DNA from: Kribbella sandramycini
Lineage (GTDB): Bacteria; Actinomycetota; Actinomycetes; Propionibacteriales; Kribbellaceae
Assembly (NCBI RefSeq): GCF_013131805.1
Contig: NZ_JABJRC010000008.1
Coordinates: 310,001 to 374,000, forward strand
Direction of reading: 5' to 3'
DNA length: 64,000 bases
Below are positions 27,271 through 35,250 of the stretch, in pieces (position 1 is the first letter of the stretch; each line of letters begins with the position of its first letter). The notes under the pieces are model-generated. The model made no database searches. It saw nothing but the letters and a program-made list of their open reading frames with translations, and had not been told where the DNA came from. A program made the position numbers and the translations under genes.

Positions 27271-28476
27271 TCACCAGTGTGCCTGATCGCGGGCGTACGC
27301 CGGCAGCTCGATCGCATCCGGTTTCCCGACCACCAGCTTGGCCATCAGCCCGACGAACGGCCGCGACGTCATCAGTCGCGTGGTGAAGTTCCGGTAGCCG
27401 ATTCCGGCCGACGACATCGGCATCGCCATTCTGATCCCACCGGGCGGCAGCTCCATCCGCTGATCGACGTACGCCTGCATGCGGCATTGGTACGCCGGGA
27501 ACGCGCGCAGGTGATCGCCGTCGGCCGTGGCCAGCTCTCCGGCCAGCACGTACGCACCGACGAGGGCCAGCGCGGTCCCGTGTCCGGCGAGTGGTGAGCC
27601 GCAGTAGCCGGCGTCCCCGACGAGTGCGATCCGGCCCTGCGACCATTCCGGGACGACGACGCGGCTCGTGCTGTCGAAGTAGAAGTCGTCCGCCCGGTCC
27701 AGCTCGGACAGAAGGTGGCGCGTGTGCCAGCCGAGCCCGGTGAACCGCTCCCGAATCAACTGCCGCTGCTGAGCCGCATCGCGGTAGTCGTAGTCGAGCA
27801 CCGGCGACCGGAAGCCCAGTAGGGCCTTGGCGAACTGTGGATCGTGATCCGGCCGCAGCCCGACCCACAGGCCGCCCGGCGCGCTGTAGACCTTCATCCA
27901 GTGCTGCAAGTCTTCCGGCGCTTCGACGGTGAAGTACGACGAGTAGCCACCGAGGTGCTGGACGAATCGGTCGTGCGGCCCGAACGCCAGCCGCCGGACC
28001 CGCGAGTGCACACCATCGGCCCCGACGACCAGATCGAACCGGCGCCGCAGTCCACTCGCGAACGTCACCAGGACGCCGCTCGCGTCCTGCTCCAACTCGG
28101 TGACCGAGTAGCCGTACAGGTACTCGGCGTCGCCGGTCGCGGCGGCCAGGATGCCGGCCAGGTCACCACGCAGGATCTCGAGCTCGGCGACCGGCCCGGC
28201 GCCGTCGAACAGCTCGGCCGGCATCGCCGCCTGCCGCCGGCCACGGGCATCGACGTACTCGAAACCACGCTCGTGCAGCTGCCGCTCGGCGATCGCCGGC
28301 AGCAGGCCCATCCGCTCGGCCACGACCCGCGAGATACCCCGCAGGTCGACGGTCTGCCCGCCGGGTCGCGGCCCGGCCGCGACCTCCACGATCGTCGGCG
28401 TGAACCCGTGCCGCCGCAGCCAGAACGCCAGCGCGGGCCCGGCGATCCCGCCGCCGCTGATCAGTACCGTCGTCAT
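27271..28476 (-). CDS. FAD-dependent aromatic-type monooxygenase
   Basis: 401 residues of the group A flavoprotein monooxygenase fold (PHBH/UbiH/TetX-like). Seen: the dinucleotide loop ISGGGIAGPALAFWL, the DG-type motif VVGADGVHSRVRRLAFG and the FAD ribityl motif ALVGDAGYCGSPLAGHG. These hydroxylate aromatic or polyketide-like compounds, including drugs, with NAD(P)H and oxygen. The ATG at 28476 follows AGAGGTGG. Likely first gene of an operon with the small protein and the GntR-TetR regulator, which suggests an inducible detoxification unit. The substrate is unknown. Confidence 0.9.
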   Translation of the reverse strand: MTTVLISGGGIAGPALAFWLRRHGFTPTIVEVAAGPRPGGQTVDLRGISRVVAERMGLLPAIAERQLHERGFEYVDARGRRQAAMPAELFDGAGPVAELEILRGDLAGILAAATGDAEYLYGYSVTELEQDASGVLVTFASGLRRRFDLVVGADGVHSRVRRLAFGPHDRFVQHLGGYSSYFTVEAPEDLQHWMKVYSAPGGLWVGLRPDHDPQFAKALLGFRSPVLDYDYRDAAQQRQLIRERFTGLGWHTRHLLSELDRADDFYFDSTSRVVVPEWSQGRIALVGDAGYCGSPLAGHGTALALVGAYVLAGELATADGDHLRAFPAYQCRMQAYVDQRMELPPGGIRMAMPMSSAGIGYRNFTTRLMTSRPFVGLMAKLVVGKPDAIELPAYARDQAHW

Positions 28477-28552
28477 TGCAACCACCTCTTGTCGACTAGT
28501 GCGCGTACGCCGTACACGTTCCACCAGCCGCACCGAACAACGCCAGCGCGCC

Positions 28553-28579
28553 CTAGTGCACCGGCGGGTGGTGCACTAG
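28553..28579. promoter_or_regulatory. Dyad CTAGTGCACC / GGTGCACTAG upstream of the monooxygenase gene
   Basis: Ten-base perfect arms with a 7-bp spacer overlap the stop codon of the dienoyl-CoA-reductase-like gene. A related half-site, ACTAGTGCGC, recurs near 28495-28504, close to the monooxygenase start. It could be an operator for the GntR-TetR protein or a terminator hairpin; both are compatible with its position. Confidence 0.45.
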
Positions 28580-30591
28580 AGCGTCAGCGCGAGCCGGGTG
28601 GCCTGGTCGATGGCTCGCTTGGCATCCAGCTCGGCCGCCACGTCGGCGCCGCCGATGATGTGCACCGGTTTCCCGGCCAGCGCGTCCGCCAGCTCGCGGA
28701 CCGACTCCTGCCCGGCGCAGATCACCACGGTGTCGACCGCGAGGACGCGCGGCTTCTCCCGCTGCGGCCCGAAGGTCAGATGCAGCCCCTCGTCGTCGAT
28801 CCGCTCGTAGTTCACCCCGCGCAACTGCTCGACCTGCTTGTTCTTCAGCGCCGCCCGATGCACCCAACCGGTCGTCTTCCCCAGCCCCGCGCCGATCCGC
28901 CCGGGTTTGCGCTGCAGCAGATAGACCTGCCGCGGCGAAGCCTCCGGAGCCGGTACGCCGAGCGCCCCGGGCGCGACCGTGGGATCAGCAACACCCCACT
29001 CCGCCTTCCAAGCGGCCAGATCGAGCGTCGGCGACTCCGCGGTGGTCAGGAACTCACTGACATCGACCCCGATCCCGCCCGCGCCGATCACCGCGACCGA
29101 GTCGCCGACCGGCTTCCCGTCCCGGACGACGTCGACGTACGAGAGCACCTTCGGGTGGTCGATCCCCGGGATGGCCGGCACCCGCGGGACGACGCCGGTC
29201 GCGAGCACGATCTCGTCGAATCCGGCCAGATCCTCGGCACCGGCACGGCGGCCAAGGTGCAGTTTGACGCCGGTGAGCTCCAGCCGGCGCCGGTAGTACC
29301 GGATCGTCTCGGCGAACTCCTCCTTCCCGGGGATCCGCTGCGCGATCCCGAACTGGCCGCCGACCTCGGCCTCGGCCTCGAACAGCTCGACCCGGTGCCC
29401 GCGCTCAGCCGCCGTGACGGCCGCGGCCAGCCCGGCCGGGCCCGCACCGACGACCGCGACGTGCTTGACCTTCCGGGTCGGCAGCAGCCGCAGTTCGGTC
29501 TCCCGCGCGGCCCGCGGATTGACCATGCAGCTCGCCTTCTTCTTCGCGAAGACATGGTCCAGACAGGCTTGATTACAAGCGATACAGACGTTGATCTCGT
29601 CGGCCCGCTCGGTCATCGCCTTGCGCACCCAGTCCGGATCGGCGAGGAACGGGCGGGCCATGCTGACCAGATCGGCGTCCCCACGCGCCAGCACCTCTTC
29701 GGCGACCTGCGGCAGGTTGATCCGGTTCGAGGTGACGACCGGGATGTTCACATGCGGTTTGAAGGCCGCGGTCACACTCGTGAACGCCGCGCGCGGCACC
29801 GAGGTGACGATGGTCGGCACCCGCGCCTCGTGCCAGCCGATCCCGGTGTTGATGATCGACGCCCCGGCCGCCTCGATCTCCTTGCCCAGCGCAACGACCT
29901 CGTCCCAGCTCTGGCCACCCTCGACCAGATCGGCCATCGACAGCCGGTAGATGATCAGGAAGTTCGGGCCGACCCGCTCCCGGGTCCGGCGGACGATCTC
30001 GACCGCGAGCCGACGGCGATTCTCGGCACTGCCGCCCCATCGATCGGTGCGCTTGTTGGTCCGCTCGGCCAGGAACTGGTTGATGAAGTACCCCTCGGAG
30101 CCCATGATCTCGACGCCGTCGTACCCGGCCTCCTGGGCGAGCGCCGCACAATCGACGTACGCCTTGATCTGCCGCAGCACGCCGCGATCGGACAACGCGC
30201 GTGGCTTGAACGGGTTGATCGGCGCCTTCCGCGCGGACGCCGAGACGCTGAACGGGTGGTACGCGTAGCGGCCGGCATGCAGGATCTGCAACGCGATCTT
30301 GCCGCCCGCGGCATGCACGGTCGCGGTCAGATCGCGATGCTTGCGCGCTTGCCGGCGGGTCCGCAGCGTCGACCCGAACGGCGTCAGCCAGCCGGTCCGG
30401 TTCGGGGCGTAGCCGCCGGTGACGATCAGGCCGACGCCGCCGCGCGCCCGCTCGGCGAAGTACGCCGCGAGCTTGGGCAGATCGCTCAGCCGGTCCTCGA
30501 GACCGGTGTGCATCGAGCCCATGATGACGCGGTTCGGCAGCACCACATGACCGAGGTCGAGCGGCTCCAGCAGGTGCGGGTACTCCGTCAT
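28576..30591 (-). CDS. NADH:flavin oxidoreductase / 2,4-dienoyl-CoA reductase-like protein
   Basis: 671 residues with the FadH/trimethylamine-dehydrogenase layout: an FMN-binding old-yellow-enzyme barrel (PHLLEPLDLGHVVLPNRVIM) to about 330, a 4Fe-4S cluster loop CIACNQACLD plus a downstream SCMVNPRA cysteine (about 335-355), and a C-terminal FAD/NAD(P) module with VAVVGAGPAGLAAAVTAAER. It may reduce enoyl-CoA or other unsaturated carbonyl substrates. The ATG at 30591 overlaps the PadR stop by ATGA and has AAGGAG upstream, so PadR is encoded first in the operon and likely controls it. Confidence 0.9.
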   Translation of the reverse strand: MTEYPHLLEPLDLGHVVLPNRVIMGSMHTGLEDRLSDLPKLAAYFAERARGGVGLIVTGGYAPNRTGWLTPFGSTLRTRRQARKHRDLTATVHAAGGKIALQILHAGRYAYHPFSVSASARKAPINPFKPRALSDRGVLRQIKAYVDCAALAQEAGYDGVEIMGSEGYFINQFLAERTNKRTDRWGGSAENRRRLAVEIVRRTRERVGPNFLIIYRLSMADLVEGGQSWDEVVALGKEIEAAGASIINTGIGWHEARVPTIVTSVPRAAFTSVTAAFKPHVNIPVVTSNRINLPQVAEEVLARGDADLVSMARPFLADPDWVRKAMTERADEINVCIACNQACLDHVFAKKKASCMVNPRAARETELRLLPTRKVKHVAVVGAGPAGLAAAVTAAERGHRVELFEAEAEVGGQFGIAQRIPGKEEFAETIRYYRRRLELTGVKLHLGRRAGAEDLAGFDEIVLATGVVPRVPAIPGIDHPKVLSYVDVVRDGKPVGDSVAVIGAGGIGVDVSEFLTTAESPTLDLAAWKAEWGVADPTVAPGALGVPAPEASPRQVYLLQRKPGRIGAGLGKTTGWVHRAALKNKQVEQLRGVNYERIDDEGLHLTFGPQREKPRVLAVDTVVICAGQESVRELADALAGKPVHIIGGADVAAELDAKRAIDQATRLALTL

Positions 30592-31130
30592 GAGATCTCC
30601 TTCTGCAGGGCTTCGGTCACTTCGTCACACCAGGCCACGAACGACTCCTCGGCCCGGATCCCGCCGCGCAGCACGAGGTACTGATGCAGCTCGCGGCCGT
30701 TCAGCGTGTCCGGTTTCGGGAAGTCGCGCGCCTGGAACCCGCGGTACACCTCGAGGCGGGTGGCGTGCTCGGCGCGGTGCCGCGCGACCTCGCTCAGGAC
30801 GGCGCCGACCCCGCCGATCGAGGCGCCGCGCAACTTGACGCCGAGGGCGTCGCGGAGGATGACGGCGTCACTGGGCTCGGCGATCCAGCGGGCCAGCTCG
30901 GCCCGGCCGGCGGCGGCGATCCGGTAGACCTTCTTGTCCGGCCGGCCCTCCTGGGCGACGTCGGTGTGGGTCACCCAACCGGCCTCGTCCATCCGGCGCA
31001 GCACCCGGTAGATCTGCTGATGGGTGGCCGGCCAGAAGTAGCCGATCGACCGGTCGAACCGCCGGGCCAGCTCGTACCCGGACCCGGCCCGCTCGGTCAG
31101 TGAGACCAGGATCGCGTGCTCCAGCGCCAT
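30588..31130 (-). CDS. PadR-family transcriptional regulator
   Basis: 180 residues of PadR subfamily 2: winged helix MALEHAILVSLTERAGSGYE, then FWPATHQQIYRVLRRMDEAG and a wing KKVYRIAAAGRAEL, with a long helical C-terminal dimerisation domain. PadR proteins sense small aromatics and are usually autoregulatory. The start is set by homology; AGGAG abuts the ATG with no spacer, which is unusual. A perfect interrupted palindrome lies 17 bp upstream. It is translationally coupled to the flavin oxidoreductase gene it likely controls. Confidence 0.9.
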   Translation of the reverse strand: MALEHAILVSLTERAGSGYELARRFDRSIGYFWPATHQQIYRVLRRMDEAGWVTHTDVAQEGRPDKKVYRIAAAGRAELARWIAEPSDAVILRDALGVKLRGASIGGVGAVLSEVARHRAEHATRLEVYRGFQARDFPKPDTLNGRELHQYLVLRGGIRAEESFVAWCDEVTEALQKEIS

Positions 31131-31146
31131 CTCCTGACCATACCTA

Positions 31147-31175
31147 TGCAACTCGGTGCACTGCACCTGGTTGCA
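31147..31175. promoter_or_regulatory. Candidate PadR operator, 29-bp interrupted palindrome
   Basis: Left arms TGCAAC and GGTGCA, and right arms TGCACC and GTTGCA, are perfectly mirrored around a single central C, with only the two-base spacers (TC and TG) breaking symmetry. The site lies 17-45 bases before the PadR start and about 97 bases before the divergent antiporter subunit gene. Confidence 0.75.
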
Positions 31176-31271
31176 GCACAAGTCACATCCAGGCAGCGGA
31201 CACAGTTGTCAGGACTTGAGATAATGGTTGCAGACGCCAGCTATCCGGCGCCGGACGATCGAGGGAGCATC

Positions 31272-31757
31272 ATGGACCAGCAGGCCCACCCGACCAAGAC
31301 GACGCTGCCCGGGATCGGCACCCGGTACGACCTGGTCACCGAAGGCGGGAAACACGTCTCGGTCGTGGTCCGCAACGACGGGCGGCGCTTCCTCGGCTTC
31401 CACGATCCGGACGACGACGACACCTGCACCAACTCGGTCCCGCTCGATCCGGGTGAAGCGACGGCGCTGGCGAATCTGCTGATCCCCGAACAGCTCGACC
31501 CGGTCCGGAACGAGATCGAGATCGATCTGGTCACCGAGCACATCCCGATCACCAGCAAATCGCCGTACGCCGGGCGCACCCTCGGCGACACCCAGGCGCG
31601 CAGCCGCACCGGCGCCTCGATCGTGGCCGTGCTGCGCCGGACCGGCGCGACCCCGTCGCCGACGCCGGACTTCCGGTTCGCGACCGGCGACACCCTGGTC
31701 GTCGTGGGGACGCGCGAAGGTGTGGACGCGGTGGCCGATCTGATTCTGGGAGGGTGA
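31272..31757 (+). CDS. Antiporter regulatory subunit with TrkA-C (RCK_C) domain
   Basis: 161 residues. An N-terminal small domain (LPGIGTRYDLVTEGGKHVSV) is followed by a TrkA-C domain (SKSPYAGRTLGD, ASIVAVLRR, GDTLVVVGTREGVDAV). This matches the KhtT type of soluble regulatory subunit, which binds a nucleotide such as c-di-AMP or senses ions to gate its antiporter. The ATG at 31272 follows GAGGGAG. Only one base separates its stop from the Kef-type antiporter gene. Divergent from PadR. Confidence 0.85.
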   Translation: MDQQAHPTKTTLPGIGTRYDLVTEGGKHVSVVVRNDGRRFLGFHDPDDDDTCTNSVPLDPGEATALANLLIPEQLDPVRNEIEIDLVTEHIPITSKSPYAGRTLGDTQARSRTGASIVAVLRRTGATPSPTPDFRFATGDTLVVVGTREGVDAVADLILGG

Positions 31758-31758
31758 C

Positions 31759-32979
31759 ATGCACGAGAACATCACGATGCTGCTGATCGAGCTCGGCGCG
31801 GTCATCCTCGCGCTCGGCATCCTCGGCCGGATCGCCGGCCGGGTCGGGTTCTCCCCGATCCCGCTCTACCTGCTGGCCGGTCTCGCCTTCGGGCACGGCG
31901 GCCTGCTGCCGCTGGCCGCCAGCGAGGAGTTCGTCGCCACCGGCGCCGAGATCGGCGTCATCCTGCTCCTGCTGCTGCTCGGCCTGGAGTACACCGCGTC
32001 CGACCTGGTCGGCACGCTCAAGACGCAGTACTTGTCGGGTGTCGTCGACTTCGTGCTGAACGCGCTGCCCGGTGCGGCGGTCGCGCTGATGCTGGGCTGG
32101 GGCCCGGTGGCCGCGGTCGCGCTGGGCGGCGTCACCTGGATCTCGTCCTCCGGTGTGATCGCCAAGGTGGTCGGCGATCTGGGGCGTCTGGGTAACCGCG
32201 AGACGCCGGTGATCCTCGGCATCCTCGTCCTCGAAGACCTGTCGATGGCGGTCTACCTGCCGATCCTGACCGCGCTGCTCGCCGGTGTCGGTCTGGCCGG
32301 CGGCAGCGTGACGCTGCTGATCTCGCTCGGCACGGTCAGCATTGTGCTGTTCCTCGCGCTCCGGTACGGGCGCGTGATCAGCCGGGCCGTCTCGTCGGAC
32401 AACCCGGAGATGCTGCTGCTCGTCGTCCTGGGCCTGACGCTGCTGGTCGCGGGTATCGCGCAGCAACTGCAGGTGTCGGCCGCGGTCGGCGCCTTCCTGG
32501 TCGGCATCGCGCTGTCCGGTGAGGTCGCGCACGGCGCGCGGAATCTGCTCAGCCCGCTCCGCGACCTGTTCGCCGCGGTCTTCTTCGTGTTCTTCGGGCT
32601 GAGCACCGACCCGCGGGAGATCCCGCCGGTGCTGGCGATCGCGTTCGCGCTCGCGGTCTTCACCGCGCTGACCAAGATCGCCACCGGTTGGTACGCCGCG
32701 CGTCGTGCGGGCGTGAAGTCGGCCGGTCGCTGGCGGGCCGGCGGCACGCTCGTGGCCCGTGGCGAGTTCTCGATCGTGATCGCGGGCCTGGCCGTCGGCG
32801 TGGAGCCGCGGCTCGGCCCGCTGGCGACGGCCTACGTGCTGATCCTGGTCATCCTCGGCCCGATCGCGGCCCGCTACACCGAGCCGATCGCGCGCCGCTT
32901 CAGCAAGCAGCCGCCGGTCGCGCCCATCGAGGCGCCGGCCGCCGAGCGGATCGACGACACGGCCAACACCGCCCGATAG
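31759..32979 (+). CDS. Kef-type (CPA2) cation:proton antiporter
   Basis: 406 residues, about twelve transmembrane helices, of the KhtU/Kef family. Seen: the half-channel segment LLLLLLGLEYTASDLVGTL, VTWISSSGVIAKVV and the acidic membrane motif ILVLEDLSMAVYLP that carries ion and proton. The soluble RCK domain absent from its C-terminus is supplied by the adjacent subunit. It probably exports potassium in exchange for protons under osmotic or pH stress. A hairpin terminator follows at 32994-33021. Confidence 0.92.
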   Translation: MHENITMLLIELGAVILALGILGRIAGRVGFSPIPLYLLAGLAFGHGGLLPLAASEEFVATGAEIGVILLLLLLGLEYTASDLVGTLKTQYLSGVVDFVLNALPGAAVALMLGWGPVAAVALGGVTWISSSGVIAKVVGDLGRLGNRETPVILGILVLEDLSMAVYLPILTALLAGVGLAGGSVTLLISLGTVSIVLFLALRYGRVISRAVSSDNPEMLLLVVLGLTLLVAGIAQQLQVSAAVGAFLVGIALSGEVAHGARNLLSPLRDLFAAVFFVFFGLSTDPREIPPVLAIAFALAVFTALTKIATGWYAARRAGVKSAGRWRAGGTLVARGEFSIVIAGLAVGVEPRLGPLATAYVLILVILGPIAARYTEPIARRFSKQPPVAPIEAPAAERIDDTANTAR

Positions 32980-32993
32980 TTCCCATCCGGAGG

Positions 32994-33021
32994 TTCCCGG
33001 ATCACTTCGGCGATCCGGGAA
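32994..33021 (+). terminator. Hairpin terminator after the antiporter gene
   Basis: TTCCCGGATC pairs perfectly with GATCCGGGAA around an 8-base loop, 15 bp after the stop codon. Confidence 0.75.
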
Positions 33022-33078
33022 ACCCAACAGCAGCTCCCAGACATTCATGGGGGGAAACCTGCTGAAGGGCGACCTCCG

Positions 33079-34236
33079 ATGGCTGTACTGACCAGACCGA
33101 ACACCGCCGGCCGTACGGGCAGGCCGGCGGTGTCACCCGCTCGATCGCCGCTGAACCACGCCGAGTATCTGGCGCTGCGGCGGTTCCCGGCCCTTGACGG
33201 ACTCCGCGCGATCGCCGCGCTGATGGTGGTCTTCTCGCACAACAACGGCCCCGACTGGCTGCAGGGCTGGATCGGCGTCCAGATCTTCTTCGTGATCTCG
33301 GGCTACCTGATCACCTCGCTGATGCTGCGCGAGGAGGACCGGGCCGGCCGGATCTCGTTCCGGAACTTCTACCTGCGCAGGGTTTTCCGCATCCTGCCGG
33401 TGTACTTCGTCGTACTGCTGGCGACCCTGATCGGACAGCTCGCCGTGGGCACGCTGACCAGTAGCGCGCCAGGATCGGAGCTGCCGCTCTACTTGTTCTT
33501 TCTCACCGAGTTCGGCAACGGCGGCCTGTACGGCCAGGCGTGGTCGCTCGGGATCGAGCAGAAGTTCTACCTGCTCTGGCCGTTGCTCGCGTTCGCGACG
33601 ATCGTCGCGCAGCGACGCGCGAGGTCCGGCCTCCGGATCGGGCTGACGCTCGCGCTGATGACACTGTCGCTGATCGCCGTGCCGATCTCGATGGGCGGCA
33701 ACCCGCAGGGCTGGCCGGCGCACTACTTCGGGATCCTGATCGGCTGTCTGGTCGGTATTCTGCTCCATCACCCGAAGGGTTTCGCGCTGCTGCGGCCGTT
33801 GACTCGGCCGTGGGTAGCCGCCGTTGCCGCAGGCGCGTTCCTGATCGCTCACCTGTTCGTGCTGCCGGCAACGAAACTGATCGACCGCCACGACCTGGTC
33901 GGCGACATCCCCGGCTTCGTCGCGATCACGCCGCCGTACGTCGTCCTGGTCGCCTTTCTGTTGCTCCCGGCACTGATCGCGAACGCGCTGCCGCAGCGGC
34001 TGCTGTCGCTGAAGCCGATGGTGTGGCTGGGTGAACGGTCGTACTCGATCTACCTGGTGCAGAATCTGGCACACGAGCTCGGCGACTGGCTGTGCGGTCT
34101 GGCCGGGCTGGAGTTGTCGAGGAGCCCGCTGATGTTCCTGGTCGCGGGCGGGCTGTCGATCGGGATCGCGCACTTCACCTACCGGTGGGTGGAGCTGCCG
34201 ATGATCGGGGCCGGGCGCCGGCTGATCAGCCGTTAG
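33079..34236 (+). CDS. Acyltransferase 3 (OafA/YrhL-like) membrane protein
   Basis: 385 residues with about ten transmembrane helices. The N-terminal signature RFPALDGLRAIAALMVVFSH contains the catalytic-type histidine, followed by FFVISGYLITSLM and FYLRRVFRILPVY, typical of the acyltransferase-3 family that O-acetylates exported polysaccharides, peptidoglycan or natural products. No SGNH domain is fused. It stands alone, and its stop is three bases before the convergent ogt gene end, with an overlap of four bases. The acceptor is unknown. Confidence 0.92.
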   Translation: MAVLTRPNTAGRTGRPAVSPARSPLNHAEYLALRRFPALDGLRAIAALMVVFSHNNGPDWLQGWIGVQIFFVISGYLITSLMLREEDRAGRISFRNFYLRRVFRILPVYFVVLLATLIGQLAVGTLTSSAPGSELPLYLFFLTEFGNGGLYGQAWSLGIEQKFYLLWPLLAFATIVAQRRARSGLRIGLTLALMTLSLIAVPISMGGNPQGWPAHYFGILIGCLVGILLHHPKGFALLRPLTRPWVAAVAAGAFLIAHLFVLPATKLIDRHDLVGDIPGFVAITPPYVVLVAFLLLPALIANALPQRLLSLKPMVWLGERSYSIYLVQNLAHELGDWLCGLAGLELSRSPLMFLVAGGLSIGIAHFTYRWVELPMIGAGRRLISR

Positions 34237-34718
34237 AACAAGGCGTCACCACGTTCGTGGTCGAGGAGGGCCTGCTTGTTGTGCAGGCCGCCGCCGTACC
34301 CGGTGAGGCTGCCGCTGGAGCCGATCACCCGATGACAGGGGACGATGATGGAGACCGGGTTCTTCCCGTTGGCCAGGCCGACGGCACGGGACGCGCCCGG
34401 GACCATCCCGAGCTCGCGCGCCAGCTCGCCGTACGTCCGGATCTCGCCGTACGGGATGTCCTGCAGGGCGGCCCAGACGCGTTGCTGGAACGGCGTCCCC
34501 GGCAGGTGCAGCGGGAGGTCGAAGGTGGTGCGGTCGTGGGCGAAGTACTCGGTGAGCTGCTCGACGGCCGCGGGCAGGACGCTGTCGTCGCGAGCGCCGA
34601 AGGTCTCGAACGGCGGCTGGTGCCGATGCTCGGTCATGTAGACGCCGGCCAGCTCGCCGGCGTCGGTCGCGACCAGGGTGAGCGGGCCGACCGGGCTGTC
34701 CATCACCGCGTACGTCAT
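34233..34718 (-). CDS. ogt: Methylated-DNA--protein-cysteine methyltransferase
   Basis: 161 residues. Directly removes methyl groups from O6-methylguanine to its own cysteine. Seen: the helix-turn-helix minor-groove reader IPYGEIRTYGELARELG and the active-site PCHRVIG with acceptor C128, plus the arginine finger in SRAVGLANGKNP. Its ATG overlaps the GNAT stop by ATGA, and it is the last gene of the ada-alkA/GNAT/ogt operon, so its expression should follow the Ada adaptive response. Suicide enzyme by family knowledge. Confidence 0.95.
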   Translation of the reverse strand: MTYAVMDSPVGPLTLVATDAGELAGVYMTEHRHQPPFETFGARDDSVLPAAVEQLTEYFAHDRTTFDLPLHLPGTPFQQRVWAALQDIPYGEIRTYGELARELGMVPGASRAVGLANGKNPVSIIVPCHRVIGSSGSLTGYGGGLHNKQALLDHERGDALF

Positions 34719-35248
34719 CGGCTGATCCGGTAGAGGACGTGCCGCTGCAGGCGGTGGCCGGGCGGGATCCGCGGATGGTCGAAGTCGCCGGCCTCGTCGC
34801 GGGTCATACCGATCTTCTGCATCACCCGCTGGGACGGCAGGTTGGTGGTCGCGGTGAACGACAGGATCTCGGTCATCCCGGCCGGGCCGAATCCGTAGCC
34901 GAGCGCCGCCCGGGCCGCCTCGGTCGCATACCCGTTGCCCCAGGCAGCTTTTGCCAACCGCCAGCCGATCTCGACGCCGGGCAGGAACGGCGCGTCGAAC
35001 CGCGGGACGGCCAGGCCGGTGAAGCCGATGAACTCCCCGGTTTCGCGAACCTCCACCGCCCACAGCCCCCAGCCCTGGTCGGCGATCTTGGCGGCCGTGT
35101 AGTCGACCAGGGCGTCACTGTCCTCCCGGCTGACCGGTTTGAGGAAGTGCTCCATCACGACCGGGTCCGCATTGAGGGCCGCGAACGGCTCCTTGTCGGA
35201 CTCGCGCCACTGCCGCAGCAGCAACCGGTCGGTGGTCAGGTCGGCCAT
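34715..35248 (-). CDS. GNAT-family N-acetyltransferase (RimJ/RimL type)
   Basis: 177 residues. Starts TTDRLLLRQWRESDKEPFAA and has the GNAT signature GIEIGW-like segment VEIGWRLAKAAWGNGYATEA where acetyl-CoA binds, then LPSQRVMQKIGM. ATG 35248 is preferred to the upstream GTG (which overlaps the Ada stop), because GGAG stands five bases before it. Sandwiched in the alkylation-repair operon. Its substrate is not known; a role in repair is suggested only by location. Confidence 0.88.
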   Translation of the reverse strand: MADLTTDRLLLRQWRESDKEPFAALNADPVVMEHFLKPVSREDSDALVDYTAAKIADQGWGLWAVEVRETGEFIGFTGLAVPRFDAPFLPGVEIGWRLAKAAWGNGYATEAARAALGYGFGPAGMTEILSFTATTNLPSQRVMQKIGMTRDEAGDFDHPRIPPGHRLQRHVLYRISR

Positions 35249-35250
35249 GG

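Noticed and set aside
27844..30684. + strand open frame of about 946 codons
   Set aside because: Antisense to the monooxygenase and FadH-like genes, both of which have complete motifs.
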